Shown here piece after piece: positions 23,023 to 34,195 of a stretch of DNA of 64,000 nt. The DNA comes from Fragum whitleyi (taxonomy: Eukaryota > Mollusca > Bivalvia > Cardiida > Cardiidae): the NCBI GenBank assembly GCA_948146395.1, contig OX411558.1:49091122-49155121 (forward strand), read 5' to 3'. The translations under genes were made by a program, and so were the position numbers. Each line of letters begins with the position of its first letter. The stretch's first letter is position 1. Below the pieces are notes generated by a model. It was not told where the DNA came from. It saw nothing but the letters and a program-made list of their open reading frames with translations, and did not search any database.

Positions 23023-24754
23023 AAAAAACAATTACATATAGGTTAAAGTTATAAGGCCACAATTTGATTCTACATGCTGTAGCAAATATCAAAGCTCTAT
23101 ATCTTTTGGTTTTTGAACAAGAAGATTAATTAAGATTACTTTTAAGTATTCAATTTTCCCCCTCTGACTTATCTAAACCCGAACCATATATATTGAAGGA
23201 CTATTTCTGTAAAAACATGAACTTGTCAAAGTATGTGACTTAAGGTGGATGGGGACAATAACGTTTTTCGAGATAAGATCACATATATTGATATCTATGG
23301 AAGTGTGTTTGTGCAATCAACAGTGTATGTTCTTAACATTCAATTTAGAATTTACGATACAATGATGTTGTTAAAATGTCAAATGACCATGTGCGCTCTC
23401 AAAGGCTTACCCTGATGAAATTAAAATTGATTCAATCAAATGGGATACATCAAAATGAAATTGAATGAATTTGAAACATTGGCCTGTCATTAGAACATTG
23501 TTGAATATAAAGATATATACACAAGATTGAATTAAAGTTAAGTTTTCAATTTATGGTGACATTAAAAAATGGTTTTTTGCTTGTTTTTGAAATTTCTTTA
23601 ACAATTTAAGTAAAGGGTCACCCAAGGAACATCCATGCCAAGTTTCATTTAAATTGGCCCAATGGTTTGGGAGGTGAAGATTTTTACAGATTTCAGGCGC
23701 CCTGCCACGCCCATATTTGGGGTCAATCAAAATTTCTTTAACAATTTCAGAAGAGGGTGACCCCAGGAACATTTCTACCAAATTTCATAAAAATCTGCCC
23801 ATTGGTTTAGGAGGAGAAAATGTTTAAAAAGGTTTACGCACTGATGCACGGACGGACAGATTGACACTAGCACGACGGACACATCGCCATGAAAATAGCA
23901 CAAAAATTACCAAAATTTAACCACAAAAAATCATTAAAGTAACCTTTTTATCAAAATAATTATGTTTAAAATAGTCTATTATATATTTTCATTTAAAAAA
24001 AATTACACAATAATTTTTTGTGATGAATTTTTACACCATCTCCACCCCTGTTGGCTACCTGTGACTGAACCCAGATATCCAGTTTCACTCTCTGAGCCAG
24101 GTTCTCTACTCACATTCTTGTGAGTTTGATAATGCTGAACGGTAGAAAATTCAGTGCTTGTTGTTCACTAGTCACTCGATCAGAAGTACTGGCCTCGGGA
24201 AAAGTTAAGGGGTCATAAATATGGCATGACTTATCGCCATTAACATTACTGGTCGAAGGTTTTGGGGAATAGTTGTCACCTATCTCAGTTACAGCCAAGT
24301 GAATCAAGTTTCAAGCAAGCTTTGGAATCTCATTTTCGAAGTCTCTTCACAAAGGATGAATTTACTATTGTGTGAGCCCAACATTGCAATGTTATTTCAT
24401 ATTTCCCCACTTTTATAATTCGACCATTGTTGTCATCTTCACTTAGACTACGAAACTACTATCTTTCATTGGTTATTATAAATATACATAGTTTTGGGAG
24501 ATTGACTTCCAGCGTACAAAGACTTACCGCTATCGTATGCGGGAACCATATTATCAATATTTTTATATTTGACTAGCTTTACAGGAATGGTTACTCGTCA
24601 CCTATACATGTCGTACTTTGAAATGTTTATAACGTCAAGCCCATTTTTTACTTTTCTATTCTTTGTTAAGAATAAAAAATTAACATACTTTTGGGAATTT
24701 TTTTATTCAAATTGGGACAAAATGGGGCCATTTTGGATCGGGAATGCTGGAGGC
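23023..24754. other. Old repeat-derived sequence, no gene
   Basis: AT-rich. 23570-23890 has two diverged units (gaacat..caagtttcat..attggcccaatggtttggg) ending in a gcacggacggaca run, as in core-repeat elements. The remainder (23900-24754) shows no coding frame longer than about 65 codons and no RNA gene I recognise. Confidence 0.5.
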
Positions 24755-24885
24755 TAGGAAATGATGTGATGGATGTACTGGTGAGAGAAATACCAGGAAT
24801 AAATTGTTAGGTGCTCCAGCCGCCACGATATAACTGGAAAAAATGTTGAAAGCCGCATAACACTCCATTCAATCAATCAATAATG
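24755..24885 (+). mobile_element. Short SINE/LINE-tail element with (AATC)n end, copy 1
   Basis: Matches the two better copies at 25389-25539 and 30191-30347: ggctaggaa.gatgtg, gtactggtgag, ataccagg, gttaggtgctccagccgcc, then a caatcaatcaat tail. Truncated at its 5' end. Confidence 0.65.
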
Positions 24886-24887
24886 TA

Positions 24888-24975
24888 CCACCTGTGTGGC
24901 AGAGTGAGTAGAGCATCTGTCTTTGGTACTAGAGGTGATGTGTTTTAAACTAAGACCGGGTCATACCAAAGACTT
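24888..24975 (+). repeat. tRNA-like SINE head (degenerate)
   Basis: tgtggcagagtgagtagagc resembles an RNA polymerase III A box with D-loop, and gttttaaacta about 45 nt later is a weak B box. The stems do not fold as a working tRNA. Probably an old tRNA-derived SINE fragment. Confidence 0.35.
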
Positions 24976-24979
24976 TAAA

Positions 24980-25375
24980 AACAAAAGGGCAATGGTGTTC
25001 TTAAACTGCTCACCTAAAACCATTTTCTGTTGAAAATATGCAACTTAAGCCAAATAATGTCAACAAAAAATTATAAAAGTCCCTTTTCCTGAGTTTTCCA
25101 ATAGAACTTTCACATAATTGATAGAGTTCATCCTTAGGACCTAAAAATTATACTGACCAAGTTTCATAAAAATTAAGCCAAAATTGTGGCCTATGTAAAC
25201 AAAGAATTCAGCATTAAGGCCCCTTTTCCTGTTTTCCGATACAATTTTCCCATAATCAAAAGGGTTCATCTTTATGACCTTACAATTATTCTGGCCAAGT
25301 TTCATGAAGATTGGGTAAAAAAAGATATGAACCTTGAGTTTAAGCAAAGCTTACCATGAGCACTTTGAGCTCAGG
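24980..25375. mobile_element. Small core-repeat element with palindromic right end
   Basis: Begins near ctgctcacctaaaacc; two ~115-bp units (ccccttttcctg; catccttaggacct; tgaccaagtttcat) related to the larger array at 44083-45433; ends ttaccatgagcactttgagc then tcaggtgagc. Confidence 0.55.
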
Positions 25376-25388
25376 TGAGCAACACATG

Positions 25389-25539
25389 CTATGTGAGATA
25401 GCGGCTGGAGGCTAGGAAAGGATGTGGTGGTTGTACTGGTGAGTGAAATACCAGGAAACCATTGTTAGGTGCTCCAGCCGCCGCGATATAACTGAAATAA
25501 TGTTGAAAGCGGCGTTAAACTCCATTCAATCAATCAATA
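25389..25539 (+). mobile_element. Short SINE/LINE-tail element, complete, with 13-bp target duplication
   Basis: 151 bp. It starts ctatgtgagatagcggctgg and ends in AATC repeats. The 13-nt sequence tgagcaacacatg occurs exactly at 25376-25388 and 25540-25552, proving target-primed insertion. It has no coding capacity, so it must use another element's RT; the AATC tail differs from the ATTC tail of the LINEs in this window. Confidence 0.85.
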
Positions 25540-25552
25540 TGAGCAACACATG

Positions 25553-26245
25553 GTAGTATTTGCATCCCTCATTGGAGCTCAGGATTATGGGGGAAGCATT
25601 ACATCTAAATAAAGAGACTGACCTGGTTTCAACGCTATAATCAAAGCATATTTTTGACAAGAGCACTCATAAAGGGACAATAAAGGATTGACTAAAAGGT
25701 GATCAGAAGGCTTTGAGCACACTGTGCTTATGTTAGCTAGAAAAAGAGCACTGCCTACGGGTGCCTACACTCGGCTATTAGCTGCTGGATAGTGGATAGA
25801 ATGCATCCAGAGTTATCTCCCTTGATAGCATAGGTTGCTCTTTTGATAGTCAAAAAGTATGCTAATTTTCAATTGAATGCCTTAAGTAGAACCAGAGATA
25901 TCACATAATGCCAATGTTTTTGTACGACGACAATGACAACAACAATACTGAAGCCGACGCCAAGGCTATAGCAATACCTTGAGTTTCCTCCAAAAACAGC
26001 ATAGCTTAAAAGGCAAATTTTCAATATTTCAAGTTATGTTATCTTATGATCTATAGATGTATTTATATGTATTTTAGGTCCAAATCTGTTTATAAGTAGC
26101 TTTTAATTAAGATCCCTAACAAAAATAATGTATTCTTGTGTTTTCCAGACAGGTTTTTCCATTATTGTACAAATTATGGTGCATTCATGGTGCTCACATA
26201 GATCAGAATCCATGTGAGCGAAACTTTAAATTTATGCCATTGAGT
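25553..26245. other. Unassigned non-coding sequence
   Basis: No open frame of note, no repeat ends, no RNA gene recognised. Confidence 0.45.
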
Positions 26246-26257
26246 TTTCATACCATT

Positions 26258-26413
26258 ATTACGAGATTTACAGTGTTTTGTTTTAAAGTGTTATAGTTAT
26301 CTTAATTTTGAAGGTATACTTCGCCTTTTAAAATAAGTAATTTTTTAGAGTTTTGCGCCCAACATGACCTTAGCTGTCGACGGGCCTTAAAACACAATTC
26401 ATTCATTCATTCA
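26258..26413 (+). mobile_element. 5'-truncated LINE 3' end (156 bp) with 12-bp target duplication
   Basis: Consists only of the 3' UTR: closely similar to the E5-type 3' UTR at 54732-54938, then the conserved gcgcccaacatgaccttag block and ATTC repeats. tttcataccatt lies at 26246-26257 and again at 26414-26425. A typical dead-on-arrival insertion; no ORF. Confidence 0.88.
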
Positions 26414-26425
26414 TTTCATACCATT

Positions 26426-26645
26426 CTATTCTTCAAGATAATACTTTAGTAAGTAAACAAGGATTATTTCATGGCTTACTCTGGGTCAACATTTTTTTAA
26501 CCAGCCTTTTAGCCAAACTCAAATTAAAGACCATTTAAACCTTTCAACATTTTGTATGGTAATATATTTCTTTTCAATACATTACAATGAATCTAATCAA
26601 ATTAATTTCAAAACAATAATTTCAATATATACCTGCTGAAGAAAA
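26426..26645. other. Unassigned AT-rich sequence
   Basis: Nothing recognisable between the truncated LINE tail and the next core-repeat element. Confidence 0.4.
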
Positions 26646-28637
26646 ACAAGAGGACCATTGGCCCTTAAACGCTCACCTGATGCATGGCTTAACAAAAGTC
26701 AAAGATTTCAAGAAGTTAACATTTCAGACAAATATGTTGCCTCTAAAGTACTAAAAAAAGTGTTTGACCCTCTATCAAACTCGTGTAAGATTTCAAGACA
26801 AACATACTGACCAAAATACATAATTTTCAATCAAAGAGTGCACACAAGGATTTTATTAAATTTGACCCCCTGATCTCATTTTGGGCCCAACTTGACCCAA
26901 TTTCAAACTAAACCTAAGTTTCATTCAAACATTCTCACGAAGTTTCAAGATATTTGATGAAACAAGGTTTTTCTAAGATTTGACCCCTTGACCCCATTTT
27001 TGACCCCACTTGACCCAATTTCAAACTTGACTGAGATTCAATGGAGACAAACATTCTGACCAAGTTTCAAGACATTTGGGCCAAAAATGTGGCCTCTAGA
27101 GTGCACAAAAGGTTTTTCTAAGATTTGACCCCATTTATGACCCCACTTGACCCAATTTCATACTTAACCAAGATTTGATGTTGACACACATTCTGACCAA
27201 GTTTTAAGACATTTGAGCCAAAAATATGGTCTCTAGAGTGCACACAAGGTTTTTCTAAGATTTGACCCCATTTTTGACCCCACGTGACCTAATTTCGAAC
27301 TTGACTGAGATTTGATGGAGACAAACACTGTGACCAAGTGTCAAGCCATTTGAGCCAAAAATGTGGCTTCTAGAGTGCACACTGGTTTTTCTAGAATTTG
27401 ACCCCTTGATCCCAATTTTGACCCCACTTGACCCATTTTCGAACTTGATTGAGATTTAATGAAGACAAACATTCTGAAAAAGTTTCAAGACAATTGGATC
27501 AAAAATGTGGTTTCTATAGTGCACACAAGGTTTTTCCAAGATTTGACCCCTTATCCCCATTTTTGACCCGACTTGACCCTAATCCGAACTTGATCGAGAT
27601 TTGATGGAGACAAATATTCTGACCAAGTTTTATGACATTTTGGCCAAAAATGTGGCCTCTAGAGTGTACACAAGGTCTTTCTAAGATTTGACCCCTTGAC
27701 CCCATTTTTGACCCCACGTGACCTAATTTCGAACTTGACTGAGATTTGATAGAGACAAACATTGTGACCAGGTTTCAAGACATTTGGACCAAAAATGTGG
27801 CCTCTAGAGTGCACAAAAGGTTTTTCTAAGATATGACCCCTTGACCCCAATTTTGACCCCACTTGACCCATTTTCGAACTTGATCAAGATTAAATGGAGA
27901 CAAACATTGTGACCAGGTTTCAAGACAATAGGACCGAAAATGTGGTTTCTAGAGTGCACACAAGGTTTTTCTAAGATTTGACCCCTTGACCCCATTTTTG
28001 ACCCCACTTGACCCTAATCCGAACTTGATCGAGATTTGATAGAGACAAATATTCTGACCAAGTTTAATGACATTTGGGCCAAAAATGTTGCCTCTAGAGT
28101 GTACACAAGGTTTTTCTAAGATTTGACCCCTTGACCCCAATTTTGACCCCACTTGACCCAATTTCGAACTTGATCAAGATTAAATGGAGACAAATATTGT
28201 GACCAAGTTTCAAGACAATTGGACCAAAAATGTGGTTTCTAGAGTGCACACATGGTTTTTCTAAGATTTGACCCCTTGACCCCATTTTTGACCCCACTTG
28301 ACCCAATTTCGAACTTGATCGAGATTTGATGGAGACAAACATTCTGACCAAGTTTCAAAGTATTTGGACCAAAAATGTGGCCTCTAGAGTGCACACAAGG
28401 TTTTTCTAAGATTTGACCCCTTGACCCCATTTTTGACCCCACTTGACCCAATTCCAAACTTGACCGAGAGTTGATGGAGACGAACATTGTGACCAAGTTT
28501 AAAGACATTTGGGCCCAAACTATGGCCTCTAGAGTGCACACAAGATGTTGACGGACGACCGGACGACCGGACGACGGACGACGGACACAGCGCGATCACA
28601 ATAGCTCACCTTGAGCACTTCGTGCTCAGGTGAGCTA
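26646..28637. mobile_element. Core-repeat (pearl/Helentron-like) element with ~11 units of 145 bp
   Basis: Left end acaagaggaccattggccct then cgctcacctga; about eleven tandem units of 145 bp (tttttctaagatttgacccc, ttgaccccacttgaccc, tctgaccaagtttcaagaca, gtggcctctagagtgcacac); then a gacgaccggacgacgg run; right end a palindrome, agctcaccttgagcactt followed by cgtgctcaggtgagct. Units on the right are more alike, as expected from local homogenisation. Bivalve 'pearl' elements have this plan and have been linked to Helentrons; no transposase is encoded. 145 is not divisible by 3, so chance open frames step along in every unit and are not genes. Confidence 0.75.
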
Positions 28638-28865
28638 AAAAAAGCTGAAGGCAATTCAAATTTTACTACACAGACTTTCAAAGTATGCTGTTTTCATTGT
28701 ATCTTACTGAGCAAAAATAGACAGAACTGTCACAATATATATTATTTGGCTAATTTCGCCTGAGACTCTGTGCATATTCCGTAATCTTCGGAAGATCCCC
28801 GAGTTCTATTTTTATAAACCGTTATTGACATATTTATAAATACGCAATTTAACCAGCTTGTGAGA

Positions 28866-28940
28866 GCAAGAAAAATAACTCAGTTGGTTAAGGTGTATCG
28901 CTCACAACCACACGTCTATGAGTTCAAGTCCCTGAGCTGC
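28866..28940 (+). repeat. tRNA-like sequence (SINE head or tRNA pseudogene)
   Basis: taactcagttgg at 28876-28887 fits the A box and gagttcaagtccc at 28920-28932 fits the B box, with spacing close to that of a tRNA. The acceptor and T stems do not pair well, so it is not a working tRNA. Confidence 0.45.
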
Positions 28941-29432
28941 TTGTTTTTTTTACCATGTTCATAATTTCTTCGGCTCTATTACATTTTCACACTAAGGGGA
29001 TATCATTTTTAATGAATTATTAAACGACCACTTTCTGCTGATTCATATTGCGACATCTAAGATACAAATAATCTTTTATTTTTGTATAAAAGTGAATTAT
29101 AGACTTGACTTATTTGTCTTAAGCCACAAAGAAAAGATATTTCCTAGTTTTTCGAAAACAGCAAAATTTTCCCATCTAGCCTCATTTCGAACCTGTTCCC
29201 TAAGGGAAAAAATACCGTTGCCAAAGTTACCACACTGCATCAGCATAGCCACCTTCGTGTTTAATTATTTGATAAATCAAAAGTAAACTCAACATATGAA
29301 AAAATGTTTTCAAAATTACAAGACAATTGATAAACCCTAATACTCGCTCCATCTAACAATAACAAATGTGATTGGAATGCGGTTAAAAAAAAGGAAAAAA
29401 AGAGAAAAACTTGAGGCAGAAAATTATACTTT
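28941..29432. other. Unassigned AT-rich sequence
   Basis: No convincing coding frame or repeat. The short frame at 29092-29286 has no recognisable domain and looks like chance. Confidence 0.4.
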
Positions 29433-29508
29433 TCCTCCCTCGGTTTGAACTTGGGTTCTCTGGTATCCGAGGCGAATGTCTCAACCTATACACCACAGGT
29501 CAGAGCAG
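29433..29508 (-). repeat. tRNA-like sequence, minus strand
   Basis: On the minus strand tggtgtataggttgag (A box) is followed about 40 nt later by aagttcaaaccg (B box). Stems are imperfect. Likely a tRNA-derived SINE head or pseudogene, comparable with 28866-28940 but unrelated in sequence. Confidence 0.4.
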
Positions 29509-29794
29509 TATACTACTGTCCGTGGTTTCCGATTTCTTTCACGGAAAATAAACAGAGTCTCAGGCAAAATTAGCCAAGGAATACATATTATACAAGTAAA
29601 CAACGACAATATTAACCAAAGCTATTTGTCTTGCAGTTTGGAATGTTTCAAAAAGCACTTCAAAACCATGTTTAAACTAAAGAATATCAGTAGACATTTA
29701 AAATTTATGACTAAAGCTAAGAAAGGAGAAGTGAAGAGAAGTAAGACGTCAAAGAGTGAAAAAGGATATAACGACATTTTCAAGATCGAATAAC
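29509..29794. other. Short unassigned gap before the Polinton-like gene
   Basis: A frame runs through here from the tRNA-like sequence but shows no domain. A Lys-rich stretch lies just before 29795. Possibly flanking DNA of the Polinton-like relic. Confidence 0.35.
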
Positions 29795-30170
29795 ATGTCT
29801 GTATTCAACGAAGAAGAGTTTAAGGAGGGGCTCGTGTCTGAGCTGGCCCTGTTCGATTTACCCCCGACACAAACTAGCGTCTCTGACATTTACTTCCAAG
29901 AAATCCGACCCTTGTCTCAAGCGTCTTCCGAAGGTCCTTTCGAATTCAAAATCAGCGGGCAAAACTCGATGGATTATGTCGACCTGAAGAATTCCCAACT
30001 TTATGTCAAGGTCAAAGTGGTGAAAGCGGATGGTGGGGCACTCACCTCGGTCCCGCAAACTTATTTCTACAAACTCTGTTCAGTTCTTCGGAAGTGACGT
30101 TGCAAAACAAAGCCAGTATCACCTGCAACTACAATCCGTATAGAGCTTATATTCGACTATTTGTCTTTCA
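29795..30170 (+). pseudogene. Polinton/adintovirus-like structural protein relic (F54H12.2-like)
   Basis: ATG at 29795 (MSVFNEEEF). The N-terminus, with LPPTQTSV, a SEGPFEFKISG segment and DYVDLKNSQLYVKVKV, resembles the animal family annotated F54H12.2-like, thought to be a structural gene of Polinton/Maverick elements. The frame is open to 30097, but a one-base shift near 30055-30065 moves the conserved reading to another frame, which runs to about 30170. There the sequence degenerates and a SINE-like element begins. Only about the first quarter of the usual protein remains. Family naming is from memory of annotation style. The product, if ever made, would be a virion or particle component. 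Confidence 0.6.
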
Positions 30171-30190
30171 CCAATGGGTTGATAATCGTA

Positions 30191-30347
30191 GACCTATGTG
30201 AGATAGCAACTGGAGGCTAGGAAAGGATGTGGTGGTTGTACTGGTGAGACAAATACCAGGAAACCATTGTTAGGTGCTCAAGTAGCCGCGATATATAGAT
30301 GAAATAATGTTGAAAGCGGCATAAAACTACAATTAATCAATCAATCT
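30191..30347 (+). mobile_element. Short SINE/LINE-tail element with (AATC)n end, copy 3
   Basis: Starts ctatgtgagatagcaactgg and ends in a tcaatcaatc tail, matching the 151-bp element at 25389. It directly follows the Polinton-like relic and may have cut it. No clear target duplication is visible. Confidence 0.75.
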
Positions 30348-30406
30348 TAAATAAGTGGCAAGGACTATCAAAACTTTCTGATGAGAGTCCCAGGGACCCT
30401 CTTTGG

Positions 30407-30470
30407 ATCAACTTCAGAGATGAATTGAAGACTGTTTTAAAACAGTCTTCAATTCTTCTCTGAAGTTGAT
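30407..30470. repeat. 64-bp spacerless palindrome, one mismatch
   Basis: Left arm 30407-30438 and right arm 30439-30470 are reverse complements at 31 of 32 positions, with no spacer. No known element end is attached to it. Confidence 0.9.
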
Positions 30471-31624
30471 ACTAAAAAGTACATATCTATACAATACCTT
30501 GTGAAGCTTAATCTAGAGTAAATTTGATATTTACACAAAAACTCATAAGAAAATAGTTCAGGGACTCTGAAAACTTAAGCAAGGACGCTTTTGAGGCCAA
30601 CTATTGAGCCAATGGGACCCCTATTGGTTGATGTGACACTAAAACACTGCTCTTTAAAATTTGTTTGCAAAATTTTAATTGGCCCATATATATGGGCATG
30701 GCAGGGCCAGGCTTATTTTGAGTCTTCTCGGTAAAGAACAGGTGGGCAGGGTCTATTTCCACTTTAAATTCTTGGGAATACATCTCCTTCATTAATTAGG
30801 CAAATGTGAATAAAACTCTGTCAGAAAGTTACTTGGATGAGTTCCACTGGACCAATAAAATTCAGGAGAGTGGTTCAGGGCCATTCTGGCCCTCTTGTCA
30901 TAAAAAAATACTTTCCATGTTCTCGCTGATTTCTTGAAAAAAAAAAGATTTTTGCATCATTAATGGATATGAACAAATGTCGATTATGACCAAGCAAGCT
31001 ACAATTTGAATGTTAATTGTCAAGTGCGTGATTTTCACACAAGACCTGTTGGGCAAGCTTGATGTGCATTTTACTAGTTCGAACCTACAATTTACTACAC
31101 ATTGTTGTTTGTTGAACATGCCTTTATGACAAGATATCCACTATATTAGAAAGCCCTCCACTGCCTAAATCATACTATACTTTCTATATTTTATTTCTCG
31201 CTTGACAAGCTTTTATGAAAAATCAGTATTATTCTGTATGGGCTTTGAAATCTTCTTTCAGGCTAATGAAAATGTGAATTGCTAGCCCAACTTACATGTA
31301 ATAAGCTTGGCTTCTTTTTGAAGAAAACCTGAGGTATTGAGTCTTTCACGTAGGCGTTGGTGTTGGCATTAGCCTAACAAACTTAACCTTGGTTATTTAT
31401 CTGTTGCTATTGGAGATTTCTTCAAGGAACTTCGCATTTGTGTTCATCATCACAAGAGCTATCCTGACTGTCAAAGGGGAAAACTATAAAAGCTTCTTTG
31501 TAAGAGTAATGCCCCTTTTTGAACTTAGATGTTTTGCATTATCCAGCACTTTCAGCCAAGCATTGGCACATGTGGGCAGTGCTCTTATTTTTTGTGAATT
31601 TCAATGACCTTATTTGTTTTACAG
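30471..31624. other. Unassigned non-coding sequence
   Basis: No domain-bearing frame. The last bases, ttgttttacag, form a good 3' splice site for the exon-like sequence that follows, so part of this may be an intron. Confidence 0.4.
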
Positions 31625-31855
31625 AAAGGAGATGCTCCAGTTTTCACTGTTACTGTGGAAATAGTTGCTGTTGGTACAAATGAAACAGAATTTGAACTTT
31701 TAATAGCTGACGACTCTGTTGTGAAGATAAACAAAGAAATAGTTCAATCCGCATTGACATAAAACATGGACATTGAAAGTCTGGTTGCTAATGGTCCAGT
31801 TAAAGCAACAATTACTTACCAAGGCTCTGATACTATGGCAATAGCCTTTCTGTAA
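31625..31855 (+). other. Possible host exon or processed-gene relic
   Basis: After a pyrimidine tract and AG at 31622-31624, a frame opens: 45 codons (start KGDAPVFTVTVEIVAVG) to TAA 31760-31762. It continues in the same frame for another 30 codons (NMDIESLVANGP ... AIAFL) to TAA at 31853-31855. Codon use and amino-acid mix look protein-like. I do not recognise the family. Either it is a terminal exon ending at the first stop or a pseudogene with a premature stop. Confidence 0.3.
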
Positions 31856-31995
31856 TATTGACTATGAAATACTGATCATTGTACTTTACAAGTAGTGTTT
31901 GTAATAAGATTTAGTTATAATCCAAAAAACATGTTTAATGTAAAATGCAGATATTTGTGCTTAAAAAGTAAGTCTTTTATATGGGATTTGATAAC

Positions 31996-32011
31996 ACCCC
32001 CCCCCCCCCCC
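31996..32011. repeat. Poly-C tract
   Basis: An uninterrupted C run of about 15 nt, possibly of variable length. Confidence 0.8.
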
Positions 32012-33060
32012 AAATACAACCCCACTACCCTCCGAAACAAACATGTTTTGGGGGTAAAGAATAGTTATCTTACTCTGTTAGTCTGTTTTTAAATCATCCA
32101 TACAATGAATCCAATTCATGAAAACATCATAAATCACATATATGCTTATCCTATCATTGTCACACTTCATTGATTATTGACAGTATTGTCCATTCAAATT
32201 ATTAAAAACTGATGGCTTGGCTTCATACTCAAAATAGTTATGCTTATTATAAATTGCAGATGTACATACCAACTCATCAGAAACAATGAAGTTCATACTG
32301 TATTATGTGCATATCCTATTTAGCCACACTTCATTGACATTTACAGAGTTGTGGCCGTTTGATGAAAAAACTTATTATGTAGCCTGTATATTTTTGATGT
32401 TCAAACAGTTTCTGAGAAACAAATTGAGGGGTTTAATTCAAACCCTACAAATATGCCAAATATCAAAAAGAGATTTACATGTCCTATTTTGCATTTTCAT
32501 CTAGTTTTGACCCTGTTATTGCAAATCTTCTCTGCTCAAATTCTATATTTACATCTTAAATATAAATCCTATTATTCCAAAGCTCTTCTTTCGATTGGTA
32601 CCGCAATTAATAAATTGGCTGCAAAATGAGAAAAAATGATTCAAACTTCATTTTTTGTTGAGCCTGCTTGCAGTGAGCATGAGCAACAAATCTGTGAATG
32701 TCCATTAGTCTGTTAGTTTGTTGTCCAGTCTGATTTGTCCAGAGTAAAACTTTTACACTTATGAATGGATTTCAAAATAACTTGCCAAGATTGTTCCCCA
32801 CAATTAGAAAATGTGCTATTTAAAATTTTGTTTGTGTATATCAAAGTTTAAAGTCACACTGAAGTTTAAAGTAAGATTCTTATCCAGGGCTTTACTTCTA
32901 CATTTATTAGTGGATTTCAAAATAAATTGGCTCAATTGATCCCCTGAAGATGTAGAAGTGCCATTTAAAGTAGTTGAGGCTGTTGGTCAAGGTCACATTT
33001 AAAGGTCAAACATTTACCAGTTAACTGGACTTATCCTGTAACAACCCTCTAGTTTTGTTT
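32012..33060. other. Old non-coding sequence
   Basis: AT-rich. A phrase typical of old core-repeat elements (gtcaaggtcacatttaaagg) lies near 32985-33010. No gene or clear element end. Confidence 0.4.
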
Positions 33061-33062
33061 TT

Positions 33063-34195
33063 AGCTCCACTGGCTGAAAGCCACTGGGGCTATTGTCATG
33101 GCGTTGTGTCCGTCATGCGATCGTCCGTCCGTCCGTGCATGCCTCCGGTCATAAACTTTTTCTTTAAAAATCTTCTTCCCAGAAACTACTGGAAGAATTT
33201 CAACCAAACTTCACAGGAATGATCCTTGGGTGACTCTCTTTCAAAGTTGTTCAAGAAATTTTGATCCAATGAAAAACCTGGATTAAATGGGTGTGGCTAA
33301 TTTCCAAAAATAGTAAAATGTGAGTTATCTCAGATTCATATTGATGGATATCAATTGAATTTTACATGAATGATCCTTGGGTGACCCTTTATCAGTCTAC
33401 CAAAAATTATTGTGATCAGATGAAAAATATATGCATTTTATGGGCGGATGTCATTTCTCTGTATGTTATATAGTGGAAACTTTGCAAATCATTTTCTCAG
33501 ATTCCAATTGATGGATACCAATTAAATTTTACATGAATGTTCCTTGGGTGACCCTTTATCAGTCTACCAAAAACTAGTCTGATCGTATGAAAAATATGTA
33601 TATTTTGGGCGGAGGTCATTTCTCTATATGTTATATAGTCTAAAATTTGCAATCCATTTTCTCAGATTCCAATTGATGGATACCAATTAAATTTTACATG
33701 AATGATCCTTGGGTGACCCTTTATCAGTCTACCAAAAATTATTGTGATCAGATGAAAAATATATGCATTTTATGGACGGAGGTCATTTCTCTATATGATA
33801 TATTGTGGAAACTTTGCAAATCATTTTCTCAGATTCCAATTGTTGGATACCAACCGAATTTCACTGGAATAATCCTTTGGTGACCTTTATCAGTTTAATA
33901 AAAATTAGTATGATCGTATGAAAAATATGTATTTTATGGGCGGAGGTCATTTCTCTATATGATATATAGTGGAAACTTTGAAAAAATATTTTCTCAGAAT
34001 GTAATTGATGGATATCCACCAAAATTCACTGGAATGATCCTTGAGTGAACCTTTATCATGCAGCGAAAGATTAATGTCATTAGATGAAAAATATGTACTT
34101 TCATGTGCAGAGGTCTTTTCTCTATATGTTTTATAGTGGAAACTTTGTAATTCATTTCAACATCAGTAGAACCCAAAATATCTTAAAATCTAGGC
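33063..34195. mobile_element. Core-repeat element, second family, ~167-bp units
   Basis: Begins agctccactggctgaaagcc then a cgtccgtccgtc microsatellite. Five tandem units of about 166-168 bp follow (tctcagattccaattgatgg; atgatccttgggtgaccc; gggcggaggtcatttctcta; tatagtggaaactttg). Ends with aacatcagtagaacccaaaa. A shared start and end with 35461-36204 show they are one family. Non-coding. Confidence 0.65.

Noticed and set aside
26880..28560. Regularly spaced repeats resembling a CRISPR array
   Set aside because: Units are 145 bp and contiguous with no unique spacers, in a eukaryotic repeat element with palindromic ends.
27514..28599. Staggered minus-strand open frames of 67-100 codons, each shifted by 145 nt
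   Set aside because: They are by-products of the 145-bp tandem units: period not divisible by three, low-complexity repeated product, no start context.
28866..28940. Functional tRNA gene
   Set aside because: A and B boxes are present but acceptor and T stems do not pair, so it is listed only as tRNA-like.
29476..29793. 105-codon plus-strand frame before the Polinton-like relic
   Set aside because: It starts inside a tRNA-like sequence, shows no domain, and is Lys-rich by chance composition.
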